From Tricholomella constricta (lineage: Eukaryota > Basidiomycota > Agaricomycetes > Agaricales > Lyophyllaceae): a DNA stretch of 64,000 bases. Each line of letters starts with the position of its first letter. The stretch's first letter is position 1. Made by a program: the position numbers and the translations under genes. Shown here piece by piece: positions 1 through 11,627 of this stretch. The notes under the pieces are model-generated. The model did not search any database, was not told the origin of the DNA, and saw only the letters and a list, made by a program, of their open reading frames with translations. Where the stretch lies: positions 62,001 to 126,000 of the forward strand of contig JAACJP010000034.1 in NCBI GenBank assembly GCA_013368375.1, given 5' to 3'.

Positions 1-1673
1 ATCTTAGCTGCACTGATGTCGATCGAGGACCACCCTGACATTGATCCGACGGCCACAGATTCGGCGGAACCAAAAACATGGCAGGAGGCGCAGGAATCGC
101 CGGACGCACACCTTTGGGAAGCCGGCTATCGCGACGAGCTAAATCGTTAAAGGAGATGGGCGTCTACAAACTGGTTCCACGGGAGGAAGTCCCCGAGGGA
201 CACAAGATACATAAGGGGAGACCGGTATTCACGCTCAAACGGGATGAGAATGGGAATGTCACCCGCCACAAAGTACGTGTCGTACTCAAAGGATTCAATC
301 AAGTATACGGTCAAGATTACACGAAGACCACCTCACCAACAGCGCGTATGGAATCGTGGCGGATCCTTCTTCATTTAGCTGCTTCTCTCGGCTGGGACGC
401 CATACAGATCGACGTCAAGACAGCCTTCCTTTACGGCATTTTACCCGCAGAAGAGACGATCTACATGGCCCAACCGAAAGGATTCGAAGAACCCGGGAAG
501 GAGAACTGGGTATGGAAGCTGGAACGGGGACTATATGGGATGAAACAGGCGGGAAGGATATGGAATAAGACGTTGAACGAGAACATGCTCAAATGGGGAT
601 TTACCCGTTTAGCATGTGAGTCGTGTGTCTACTACAGGAGAACTGACACCGGCACCATTATCACTGCAGTGCATGTGGACGACTTTCTGTCGATCGCGAG
701 CTCAAAGGACGAAAATGAGCGTTTCAAAAAACAACTCAGCGAAGCCTGGACCATCTCAGATCTTGGGACCCCGCGCCACATCGTCGGGATAGCAGTCGAA
801 TGGGACCGGCCGAACCGTTCCGTCCGCCTCTCGCAAACTGCACTGATCGACAAGATCATCGCCCAATTCGGTCAGAAAGACGCCACACCCCTCTCCCTAC
901 CTATGGAACCGGGCCTTAAAATGCGTCGAGTTGACCGGACAACACTCCCTCAGGAGGAGCAGAACGCTATCGAGAAACTCCCCTACAGATCCCTCATCGG
1001 TTGCCTCTTATATCTTGCGATTTCCACTCGACCTGACATTCAATACGCCGTTCAGCAGTTAACCCAGTACTTAGACTGCTATTCCTATCTCCACTGGAAC
1101 GCTGGGATTAGACTTATCCGATATCTAAAGGGAACACGGGATTTTAAACTCACACTCGGCGGCGCCGGGACTCTGGGACTTGTCGGCTTTACCGATTCTG
1201 ACTGGGCTAATTGCCTCGACACACGTCGTAGCATCGGGGGATATGCTTGGTCACTCGGCTCCGGCCTAATATCTTGGGCATCACGGAAGCAGAAAACGGT
1301 CGCTGCATCGTCCTGTGAAGCCGAATACATGGCGGCTTTCGACTCGGCTCAAGAATGCATATGGCTTCGCGCCCTTCTCCACGCTATCGACCATCCCATT
1401 AACGGTCCCACCACTATCCTCTGCGATAACAATGCAGCTATCAACTTATCTGAAGACCCTCTCCTTCATTCCCGCGTCAAGCACGTCGATATAAAGTATC
1501 ATTTCCTCCGTGAGCGCGTCGCATCGCAAGAACTCACCATCCGATACATTAACACTAAAGACAATGTCGCGGATCTCTTTACCAAGGCACTCCCGCTCCC
1601 ACAATTCTCCCGCCTTCGAAACATGCTCGGTCTACACCACGATTCCACACGAGGAGGAGCGAACTTACGGTGA
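1..1673 (+). mobile_element. Ty1/copia retrotransposon pol, 3' part (RT + RNase H), frameshifted
   Basis: C-terminal part of a copia-type polyprotein that enters from the left edge. A reverse transcriptase core is visible, with an HVDD box near 678 in place of the usual YVDD. It is followed by a copia RNase H carrying the FTDSDWA, SSCEAEYMA and DNNAAI motifs and the terminal KDNVADLFTKAL block. The reading frame is open from base 1 as frame 1 (WQEAQESPDAHLWEAGYRDEL) but hits TAA at 142-144. The conserved continuation SLKEMGVYKL is in the next frame, so there is a 1-nt break near 136-144 in an A-rich stretch. From there the frame is open to the TGA at 1671-1673. No other stop is seen, which suggests a young but probably inactive copy. 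A programmed shift is less likely this far downstream in a copia pol. Integrase, gag and the 5' LTR lie outside the window. Confidence 0.93.
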
Positions 1674-1680
1674 GGAGGAG

Positions 1681-2012
1681 TGTTGCGATCCGGTGATCCC
1701 TGAGCCACCGTAAGCACGTTCTCCCTTTCATCTTTTATCCTTTCATCTCTACAGTACAAAGACTCTTTCACAATACCTTACACAAAGGACACGATACGTA
1801 TATATACATACTCTAGGACATTCGGATACCCTTAGTCACTGTACACAGACTAAGGGTAAGTCTCTAACTACGATAATATTCACGGACACTCAACTTACTT
1901 TACTATAGTTTATTCTGTGTTATTCTAGGTACGCTACACGGAATATAGTCACTGTACACAGACTAAGGTTTATTCTGTGTTATTCTAGTTAACCTTAGAT
2001 CGGATTCTAACA
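1681..2012 (+). repeat. 3' LTR of the copia element
   Basis: The polypurine stretch GTGAGGAGGAG (1670-1680) ends directly before TGTTGCGATCCGG. The proposed end is CGGATTCTAACA at 2001-2012, so the repeat starts TGTTG and ends TAACA with an imperfect terminal inverted match (GATCCG near the start, CGGATTC near the end). The length of 332 bp is normal for copia LTRs. Inside are an 11-bp inverted repeat (1827-1837 with 1848-1858) and two duplicated blocks. The 5' LTR is outside the window, so the boundaries and target duplication cannot be confirmed. Confidence 0.75.
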
Positions 2013-4382
2013 CAACTTGTTACTGTTATTACTATCGCTGGCAACTGCGCCACTACTAGTATGTGATCTGCTATGGTGTCGTTCACGGCCCTCTCGGTAT
2101 AACTATCAACCGTTCTCATTTATGCATCTCCGGATCGGCTAGGCTCTAGGTACTACCCTGCATTCAGAGGTCACCAATTTTGAATTACTTCTAACTTTAT
2201 TGCACAGGCTGAACAATACATCCCCTCGGCGGTGTATCTGTTCTGACCCGAAGATATAATTTTATCCTCATAGTGGGTATCTATTTTTATATCGCACCAG
2301 TGAAGTCCGGATGACAATGTCAACAAAGATCGAGCCGGAAACCCATATCGACGAGCGAACTCTCCCATCAAATATCCTTTTAAACCCTGCCATTCCCATC
2401 CTCCAGGCCGAATTCACAGGCTGGCCGTCACATACGGAACACCTTGCAAAATTTTAGGGCCACTCCCTGGACCTTTCCTCTCACACCGTCCACGACGTTA
2501 TCAAAAAGGCAACGCCTTCGCACGCCCCACTGACCATCACACCTTTTGAGCCGATGGTCGCGCCTCTACTCTTGGAGAAATTATGGCGCATCTACAAGCC
2601 GATGTCCATCCGTGACATGGGAAAGCCCTCACCGAATCTGCGGCATGGATACGGAAGCTGATACGGAAGCTTGCTGCGAATTCACCCGGACCGCCGTTGC
2701 GGTACATCGGTGTTCAACAGTCAATACCCCTAAGTAATATGGTGCAGGGATATTAAATCTCAAGCAACTTTGCTATACGAAAGAGTCTTGGCCTTGTTTC
2801 GGCCACAGGGCCATCCAAAAATATTGTTTTTTTCCGGTGACCATCCTCTTTCATACTTACTTGTGAAGCGTCAAACTCAGCTTTAATGAACCTGGGAACT
2901 AGCGCGCTCGACACGTGTCCTCGGCCTCTTTAGCCATTCTGTGCTGCTTTAACGCCCCACTTGGTTGCGGAGCCGCCCACGGCTCATGCTGAGATACCTG
3001 AAAGTGGGATTGTGGCGAGTTTACCTCTGCATTTTGAACGTAAACTTGGACACCACTGGTAAAGCCTTCCAATGAGCTGGTCAGGGTTGAGGCGCCCCCA
3101 CAGGTCGCCATCACTGACCCAATGGCGTGATACCTACAGTACCTGACGGGTGCCGTAATACAATTTGCAAGGGCAAACTTCCAAGCTCGACCAAGGCAGA
3201 TTGTTTTGACTTGGTGCGACTACCAACATGGGCGTCGTTAGGTCTTCAACAGGCTTTCATGTTGCTTCATGCCAACCTTTGACAAAAGGATGGTTTCCTG
3301 ACACAATGAGACAGCGTCTTCAAGCCATGCCAATAATCACTCGATCGAACCTTCTGGAAGAACATGGCAGTGCCGGCTTTGATTATCCATGATAAGATAC
3401 CACGGTATGTCCGTCAGACCCGCCTTGAGACGATGTGATGCCTTCTAATCAAGCCGTGGACAGATGCTTGGTATTGGACTGCAGAGAATTGTTTAAGTCA
3501 GCTTAAACCAGCACAGAATGGAGGGATAGTGTCATCTCCAACGCACCAGTGTGGTGATGTTGAAAAGCATGAACTGGCTACTCATCTATGCTGAATTCAA
3601 GGCTCCGGACACCGGTACCGAAAACCATAGTAGGCACGCCGCAGCTAAAGCCCTCGAAACTCTATCTAGTCCTGCCCTGGCTGAACGAGCTTCTCCCTGG
3701 GACAAGATGGTGCACAAGTCCACATCAAGCACAGGTTCGCGGATGCATCATGGACCTGCACTAGATGGAATCATTATGTTCCTGTTGGACAGCCCACCGC
3801 AGTGACAGGAGTGACAAATAGGGCCATCGCGGGCACTTCGACTTGACCTCTCGGGGAGCTTGGAGGTCGTTAGTGAGCGCCAAGGATGAGAAGCAAGTGC
3901 AACTTCGTTCGGTTACTTATCTGTGCGGTTCATCGGGCCATCGGCGTATACTGCAGTCATAGCAACGAACAGCTTCGAATGGGGAAATGATCAGGTGGGC
4001 AAAGCTGTGGACGTACCTGGCAGGCATTCCTCAACTTTTACGCTGATATTGAAGAGAGGAGGCTTTGTCAATATGTAATCTGCTGGTGGAGATTTGAAGA
4101 AAATCTTGCAAGTCCGAGGGAAGTCCTGGTCCATTAGCGACGTAGAGGATTTGGGCGATCAGGATTGTAGAAATAAACCCATATAGATATGAGCATCAGA
4201 GGATCAAGCCGAAAAGAGTCAGGACTCTTGGTGAAGGATCAACGCTGAGGATGATGTATGTATTTGTGGCTTTCTGAGATCAATCCTGTTAGGTGATGAA
4301 AAGTGCTACTTGCTACCCTTGTGAGCTCTTTCACTTTGGCCCCCATTCCAGCTTCAGGAATCCTTCGGATTCCCCGTCCGCC
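2013..4382. other. Intergenic, no supported gene
   Basis: About 2.4 kb between the LTR and the G-alpha gene. ORFs of 60-85 codons occur on both strands, but none has recognisable domains, flanking splice signals or a frame that can be extended. A decayed element cannot be excluded. Nothing nameable is seen. Confidence 0.5.
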
Positions 4383-6608
4383 ATGGGCCGCTCCTTCGAG
4401 GAAGACCCCTTGACTCTGGCCATGGCACCGCCCCCCGACGAGACACCAGAGCAGCGACAAGCACGGGAGGCGGCCGAGGCGGAAGCAAAAAAGATCAGCG
4501 ACGAAATCGACGAGCAGATCCGTAGGGAGCGAGAAGGGGACAGGAAGAAGAAGAAACCAGTGAAGCTGCTGCTGCTAGGTCTGCCTGCCACATTGTTATT
4601 TCCAACTGAATCGCTCTTTAAACACATACACACCAGGTCAGAGCGAGAGCGGGAAAACGGCAACGCTCAAAAGTAATCAACTCCTGCCCCGCTATTCGAA
4701 ACCATGTTGCTCACATATGACCTTTCTCTCAGATTTCCAGCTGACCTATGCTCGACGGGAGTGGTCTGAGGAACGCGGCTCATGGCGCGCAGTCATCCAG
4801 CTGAATCTGGTCCGGAATGTCAACCTGATACTAGACCACCTCAATCAAGAAATGGTCGGAACCTCAGCCCATTCCGAGGGCCATAACAGCGACGACTCTG
4901 CCGAGGAAATCCAGGTTCGCAGAAAGGCCAAGGCCCTTCCACCACTTCGGTTCAAGGAAAATCATCGCCTCCTCAAGCTTCGGCTTACCCCCCTAAGCAG
5001 CGTGCAGGTCGACCTTGAGCGGAAACTAGGTGACGCCTCTACCGAGCTCTACACCACCTTGGTCGATACCGCAGCACCATTCGACCACGCAACGAACGCA
5101 AATCGACGGGCACTTCAGGAATTCTCGATAAATTCTACAAATGGTTGGAAGACAGCCCTCGACAAATTCCGTGCCGCACGTCAGACACGGCCGGATACTG
5201 GGTCCGACTCGCTTCGCAAGGCGAAAGAAATCGATGACGATGTCACCGAAATCATTGCGTCGTGTAAGGACGATATCAAGGCCCTCTGGGAGGACCCCAT
5301 CGTGGCAGAGATGCTGAATAGACGGAAAGTGAGGATAGAAGACGCGCCCGGCTTGTGAGTCTCTATTCTCATTCCTATGGACCTCTTGCCGACTTGCGAC
5401 AGTTTTCTTAATGACACAGAGCGAATAGCGTCTCGCAATTATCAGCCGACGGACGACGATGTTATTCGCGCTCGCTTGCGGACTTTAGGGGTACAGGAGT
5501 ACAGATTTATCTTCGACCATGGTGAGCTTTGCTCCCATCGCTAAACCTCAGTCGGTTGCCTAACCTACGCATCACTCTAGGACGGACAGTGGGCCAAGAG
5601 TGGCGACTGTACGATGTGGGAGGAACGCGAAGCAGCGTCAGTACCCTTGAAAATCTCACCATCTTTGCGTCTAAACTTACCTTGTCCACTAGCGGGCAGC
5701 GTGGTATCCTTACTTCGACGATGGTAAGCACCAATCATCCTGTCAATTTTCCATGAAGCTGATCATCCGTTGCTCAGTTGATGCTATCATCTTCCTTGCG
5801 TGAGTGAAACTGCTGCTTGAGAGGGTACGCTGATTTCTTAGAACCGTCATCGATGTCCATCTTTAGCCCGAGTGAGTTCTTCCGTTCAGCCCCGTATCAT
5901 CCATGTGCTGATGGTGCCGTACGCAGTCTCTCCATTTGACGAAAAACTCGCAGAGGACAGACGCGTTAACCGCCTAGAGGATAGCTATCTCCTCTGGCGT
6001 TCCGTCTGTTCCTGCAAGCTTCTCTCGCGCACCCAGATCATTCTATGTAAGCACCGCCTCCATTAATCATAATCACATATCACATACACAGCCTGATGCT
6101 GCCATCCAACTTGCCCAGTCTTAAACAAATGTGATCTGCTCCAAGCAAAACTCCAACGAGGAGTCAGGATCCGAGATTCGGTTCCTAGTTTCGGAGACAG
6201 GAAAAACGACCTCCCCACCGCCACGAGATGTTAGCCATCTTATCTGCCATCGTTCCTTCTTCGCCACTTACGCCCTTGCCTTGAAAGATTTCCAGCAGCA
6301 CTTCAAGGATATATCAAAGACCTATTCCCCCGTGGCACGCCCGTTCTATATGTATCTCACCTCCGTGATTGTAAGTGCATCTCGCACGTCGTCCTTGGAC
6401 AGCCTAGCAAGGCTATTCATTCCTCTAATTGGGTTTCTCGATCACTGACGTCTTGGTAATAGGACACACGATCAACAGCTGTAACGCTTGGTGCCGGTAC
6501 GTCTATGCTCCCTATCCACCGCCATACACAGCTCAACCCTTGCCCCATCATCTAACAGTTGAGGAGTCCATTTTACGTGAACATTTACGATATGCGGATC
6601 TGATGTGA
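4383..6608 (+). CDS. Divergent G-protein alpha subunit (13 exons)
   Basis: Predicted heterotrimeric G-protein alpha-like GTPase of about 494 aa acting at the inner face of the plasma membrane. Exons: 4383-4578, 4637-4672, 4733-5354, 5403-5521, 5581-5636, 5693-5723, 5778-5799, 5867-5871, 5927-6046, 6119-6229, 6288-6370, 6463-6496, 6559-6608; all phases agree. Visible are MG at the start (possible N-myristoylation), a charged helix, P-loop GQSESGKTATLKNFQ, a long helical insert, switch I RLRTLGVQEYRF, switch II DVGGTRSSRAAW, NKCD in place of NKKD, and a C-terminal TLGAVEES where canonical proteins have TCAT. The GTPase glutamine (GGQ) is Thr, while the catalytic Arg and Mg-binding Thr of switch I remain. 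The ATG at 4383 was chosen because MGRSFEEDPL resembles the start of this basidiomycete family as I recall it; an in-frame ATG at 4293 is an alternative. One exon is only 5 nt long. Confidence 0.92.
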
Positions 6609-6995
6609 TTTATCCTGTATCATATGCCTCGCGTTTTCACTGACTTTGGATTAGTTTCTAACTCATATACTTGAATATATATTTGCGCATCCTCACTTGT
6701 GTAGCCAACAACGCCCCCTTTCCCCCCCTTTCTTACACCGGTTGTAAATTATTTACCTACCTACACATCCAACTCTTTCCCCCGTGATACCCAATGTAAG
6801 GACACCCCCATCTACAGGAATTGGATTTACTCCCCGCTTTGCTTGCTTTCACTTTTCAATAGACAGGATGAATTTAAAGCCGACCGTATTCAGGGACGAG
6901 TTAAATAGAGGAAACATCCATGTAACTTATGTTAGGCAAGCACAATTGAAAAAGCCAGTGCATCCGCACAACAGACGTAACATCCACCACATTCA

Positions 6996-9275
6996 TCACG
7001 ATATCCTACCATCCCCACCACCACCGTTGAAACTGCTACTTCTCAGAGTAGGACTCGGCAGCCCCCTCTCCGTCCGACTCTCGTCCGACGCAGCGGCCAC
7101 CCGCTGCGGGCGCCCCAGCTCAATCTCCGGCTGCCCCGCCTCGCTTTCATCCTCACTGCTATGCCCCGGAGTCCCAGCTCCGCGGCTCGCTCCCGAGCCC
7201 CCCTGCCCCCCATTCCCCGACGCCGTCCGCCTTGCTCTCCGCGCATGGAACGTCCTGCTCGCAGTCGCATTCGAGAATATCGGCAACAAATACCGTTCGT
7301 CCAGCGCCTGGAACCATTTCCCGTCCTGCCCAATCGCCGCAGCGGCCGCAGTCAAACTCTGCTGCTGCTGCCGGGGCGGGTGGCCTGTCGACTGGTCATG
7401 GGTGACTGCCAAAGGCAATATCTCGCCCATATCCGAGTCGAAGGAGTCTGAAGACGCGGCGGAGAACACGGCAGGCCCTTGCGTGTGGTGCTGGTGGTTA
7501 TAGCTTCGTGACCCGTAAATTGAGCCTATGCGCCCTGCGCCGCTGAGGGCAGAGGGTTCGTCGTCCTCGTATTGTCCGTATCGTCCACCGCGCCGGCTCG
7601 CCCAAGGCGTGCGGGCGCTGGATTCCTCGTCCTCGCTGCTCTCTGCATCGTCTTCGACGCCTGTGCGGATGCCAAGGACTTCGAGCATCCGTGCAGTCGT
7701 GCCGCCGAAGAGGAGCACAGTGAGCACGACGACGACGAGGACGGTTGTCCGCAGGACTTGAGCGTTGTCGCCCTTGAAACCCGCTGCGAGAGCCACGCCG
7801 ACGGCACCACGCAGCCCTGCCCAGAATAGCATCATTTGGTAGGAATGAGGAAGCTCTTCATTGCGTTGGCCCCGCGCGTGTTTATGGAAAAAGTTGATGC
7901 CTTCAGAAAGTGGGAAGACGGCGGCGTACCGCGTGAACACAACGGCGACAGTGGTGATGGCGATGAACAACGGCTTCACGTAACTCGTGACTGGCGCTGA
8001 GGTCGGGGCACTTGTGAATAGCGAGATTCCGAGATAGATGAAGATGAAGTTCTCCGACAATCGCGCAAGGGTCGAGAATAGGTATTTAGTAGCGCGCTGA
8101 GTCTTATGCGACATCGTGTGATACGCGTAGTGTTTGAGCGTGATGCCACAGAACAGGAGCGACACGATTCCAGACATGTTGAGGCCGTTGGAGAAGAAGT
8201 AACATGTATATGCGCACAGAGGGATCAGACACGATTCGATGGATGGGAAAAGATGGAGAGAGGAGTGTTTAAGGATCAAGGACATGCCCAAGCCGAACGA
8301 GACCCCAAGCGCCATCGAGACTGTGAAGGACAAAAGGAATATACCGAATCCATGGAATATCGAAGATATAAACACCTCTTCCCCGTGGAATTGTGTTAGA
8401 GTCCTTTAAGTCATGCAGGAAAAGTCAGGCGTAAAAATTGGCCAGGGATAGACAAGGGCTTACTGGTACATTACGATACTGACGGCATCATTGAGCAAGC
8501 TTTCGCCAAAGATGACGCTGTACAGTTTAGGGTCCACCTTGTACTGTTGGAATATGGCCAATATTGTTACGGGGTCAGTTGCGGAAAGCGTTGAGCCGAA
8601 GGTCAAGCATTCCAGAAGCGTGAGTTCAAGCGATTCCAGGCCAAGAGATGAATATATCCAGACAAGGACTCTGTTCTCGAAGTGATCAGTGTCATGATCA
8701 GCGTCATAGGCACTTGCATACTCACCCAACCCCGACTGCAGATATGAACGTCCCGAAAAACGCGAATATAAGTATTGAGCCAAAGTTTCGGAAAAAGTTT
8801 TCCTGTGAGATATGAGAATCGATGCGTAGCTGAGAGGACCTTCTCGCTCGCCTGCTTGAGTTCGTATCCTGAGTTCAGAATGATGGGCGGCAGCAGCAGA
8901 TTGAAAAACAGAGTGTGTCTAAAAGTCTACAAAAAGGATGATCAACCATGCAACTTCGCGCAACTTCTTCGGTCGAAGCCTGTCGATCATAGCCCGAGAT
9001 TGAAAACTCACCAACATATCCCGTATCATCGTCCCCGGCGCCAACCTGACTATCAGGCCTACAAACATGCCTGCAAAGATAGAAATGAGTGTCTCGTGTA
9101 TGGCGCGTATCCGCTTGATTTGCAGGTAATAAGATGTCCATAGCGAGAGAATGAGAAGCATGCACACGAGAAATAGCGACCATGAAGAGTAATACTCCTC
9201 CTCCTCCGGAGCAGCCACTCCAGACTCTGAAGGAGCGGCAGCTAATGCTGTTAGCGTGCCAAGCTTGATTGACAT
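6996..9275 (-). CDS. Endosomal/vacuolar Na+/H+ exchanger, NHX1/NHE type
   Basis: Monovalent cation/proton antiporter of the CPA1 family that alkalinises late endosomes or vacuoles. Exons on the minus strand: 9012-9275, 8852-8926, 8726-8802, 8464-8670, 6996-8403, giving about 676 aa with consistent phases. Multiple membrane segments are visible, with the family blocks [45 protein letters not shown] and [14 protein letters not shown]. The ND pair in the FGESLLNDA block is the usual ion-binding site. The C-terminal tail is long, acidic, Ser- and Gln-rich, and contains [16 protein letters not shown], the usual position of the NHX C-terminal motif. Intron 2 (8803-8851) starts with GC rather than GT (CAG|GCGAGC), a rare but accepted GC-AG intron. 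The gene is convergent with the G-alpha gene, 387 bp away. Confidence 0.93.
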
Positions 9276-9463
9276 GGATGTAAAGCAGGGCCAAGCCTTG
9301 GGAGCGCTTGAAGGCCTGGTTAATTACATAATCAAGACCACGTCAACAGAAAACAACTTGGTGCATTGCAGTGAGAAAGCGTGAGTTGGGAGTAGGGAGA
9401 ATATGCAGGTATGAAGTACGTAGTATTATGTGGATAAATAGCCAGTATACGAATATCTCTAGT

Positions 9464-10882
9464 TTACCGTTTCTTTTGCTGTTTTGCGGCCTGGGCCTTG
9501 GCTTCGTCGACTTTAGAGCGCCACTTCGCAATAACATACTCAACACTCTCTAACGGGCTGGGAAGCTTGCCCCGTGCTTCACGGGGAACGATGGGAATGT
9601 CGAGTGCGTTGCGAACGTCTGGACGTTGCAGTAGCCACGACTGAGCGGTGGTGGCCAAACTTGTCGTTAAAAGCGAAACCATAAGACCCTAGACGCGGTC
9701 AGCATTTGTTTGACACTAGCAATTTGAAGAAGTTCACTGAAGGGAACGCGCTCATGACCCATACACCCGCTATGGACAACAGACGGAGACCGTTCATAAT
9801 ATGGCCCATTTCCGGACGTTCAGTGAGGTTTAACTCTGCAGCACCGATCTGCAAACACAAATGTCAGCTGATTCTTCAGAACGACATGTGAGACTGACGC
9901 TAATTTGCAGGTTAACCGCAGCGCAGAGCGCGACTGGGAGAATCATGTAAGGATCCGCGACGGTCAAATTTGGTAGAATGTCGAGTCCACTGTTCATGAG
10001 CTGCGGAAGAGGCAGGTCGCACATCTTCTTTAATCCAAAGAACATTCCCAGGGTGACCGGAATTTGGACAAATGGCACCAATGCCGTCGCACCCATGCTG
10101 ATGCCAGCATCATTGTAAAGTTTTCGGATTTTCAACGCGGTGCGTTGCATCGCAAGCTTGTCGCCAGTTTTCCGGACCACTTCCATCTCCTTCTGCAGTT
10201 TCACTATGTGAGGCTGAAGCGGAAGGAGGCGTGCGGAGTTCCTCAAGCTTTTGACTGATATGGGAACGAGGATGGCCTTCCATAGCAGACTTCCTGCGAC
10301 AATGGTCCAGAACCAGGGGAGACCGGTGGTTACGTTGATCAGCTCAATGCTCCACCGTATAATACCAGCGGGTGTCCAGCTGACGAGTCCCAGAGCTGCA
10401 AGATCTCCATATTGGAGAGCAGCAGGCAGGTGCGTCGTCACAGCGTCGGCAAGACCAGGGAGGACTTCCGCTGACGCGGCCACAGGGACGGCCTCTGGTG
10501 CTACATTTGCACTAGAAGCAACAGCAGCCCCAGTCTCCTCTACAGGTGTCGTTGAGACAGCTGGCGTTTCGGCGGCGTTCTGCGAGATGTTCCGCGACGT
10601 CAATACAAGAAGTCGTGACCTATTATTCCTGGAAGGAGCGGAACTCTATTCTGAGAGTGAATTCAGTAATTTATCGTATCTTGGATGATCGTCGCACCTG
10701 CATGAGCACGGAAAATGACCTGGCATTGGGGACTTCCCCGACGCAGGCTAGACGGGGTACCAATCTGTTTCCAAGGTATACTGAAAGGTCCAGATATATT
10801 CAAAGATGGAGGCGTACCTATGCCCCGCTCGCCGCAGCGAGCCCAGTCGGATGGTCGAACCCAGGGCGCCTGCAAACGCCAT
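9464..10882 (-). CDS. OXA1: Mitochondrial inner-membrane insertase, OXA1/YidC family
   Basis: Inserts mitochondrially encoded and some imported proteins into the inner membrane. Exons: 10818-10882, 9899-10628, 9738-9848, 9464-9688 (minus), about 376 aa, phases consistent. The first exon (MAFAGALGSTIRLGSLRRAG) plus the start of exon 2 (NNRSRLLVLTSRNIS) forms an Arg/Ser-rich presequence without acidic residues, as expected for matrix import. The core shows LPWFWTIVAGSLLWKAILVP, LQKEMEVVRK and a membrane pair around ALVPFVQIPVTLGMFFGLKK, all typical of the OXA1 insertase fold. The tail ends in a Lys/Gln-rich helix (EAKAQAAKQQKKR), which resembles the ribosome-binding tail of fungal Oxa1. The long ORF lacks its own ATG; the upstream ATG at 10880-10882 in a CAGCAATGG context was chosen. 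It is divergent from the DUF202-like gene. Confidence 0.9.
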
Positions 10883-11058
10883 TGCTGCTGTGAGCGTATG
10901 TGTCCTTGAGTGAAGCGGGTTGTTCGCAAAAATTCAAAATTCTCACCGCCACCACGTGATGGACGCGATGAGCACGTGGATCTCTCGTCTAAATAGACGA
11001 CACTTAGTGGTTCTGCCACCACGGACTTAAACTGAATGTTGTTACAGTCTCCGATACT
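10883..11058. promoter_or_regulatory. Bidirectional promoter with two CACGTG E-boxes
   Basis: Only 176 bp separate the start codons of the OXA1 gene (-) and the DUF202-like gene (+). It contains two perfect CACGTG palindromes at 10953-10958 and 10973-10978, exactly 20 bp (about two helical turns) apart. CACGTG is the core site of Cbf1/USF-type bHLH factors in fungi. Joint control of both genes is an inference. Confidence 0.5.
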
Positions 11059-11627
11059 ATGAGCCGCCGATACAGGTAAGTTCCACCTTTCTCTGGCCTT
11101 TCTGCATAAGCTTATATCGTCAAATTAACTCAGGGGACACCGAGCGAACTCCTTTAAAGCAGTGGATCTCAATGAGCTAGTTGAGCTACGGGCGAGGCAG
11201 CGAACGTTCTATGGAGCGTACAGTCGCACTGCTATTAGCAACTTAGGGTCCGCCTTGACCGTTTTACGACTGTTTGACCGCCGCTTCTATCGAAGTAAGT
11301 GACTTGCATGTTCCGAATATCATAGGGCGCTTATTCACATTCCCCTCCTCTCCCCCACGTTTAGTTGGCATCCTATTCGCTGTTTTAGGCAGCCTGCTTA
11401 TGGTCCTCTCTTTTCTACGCGCACGACACTCCGATCATGATTTCTCGGACCGGTGGAAGGAGGAAGAGCGTCAACAGCGACATCAGAATGCAATTCAGAC
11501 GGTCGGGCAGGAAGGGACACGAATATTCGGACGGCCATTCATAACCGCTGGGTGGATTGTGCTGGGTGTAGCGCTTGTTGTTGCCGTCGTGGAAGTCGTG
11601 CTTCTTGTTCTCATCCTCCAGCTATAA
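11059..11627 (+). CDS. Small DUF202-like membrane protein
   Basis: Predicted 146-aa integral membrane protein. Exons 11059-11075, 11134-11294 and 11365-11627, phases consistent. After a short polar start it shows ELRARQRTFYGAYSRTAISN, which fits the DUF202/YidH signature (acidic-x-RT-x-x-x-x-x-R-T). Three hydrophobic helices follow (LGSALTVLRLF, GILFAVLGSLLMVLSFL and GWIVLGVALVVAVVEVVLLVL). DUF202 proteins are small membrane proteins; a yeast relative is linked to vacuolar or nitrogen-related membranes, but no function can be assigned here. The first exon is only 17 nt. The gene is divergently paired with OXA1 over 176 bp. Confidence 0.75.

Noticed and set aside
6784..7503. 239-codon plus-strand ORF opposite the exchanger C-terminal tail
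   Set aside because: Antisense shadow of the low-complexity acidic tail of the Na+/H+ exchanger.
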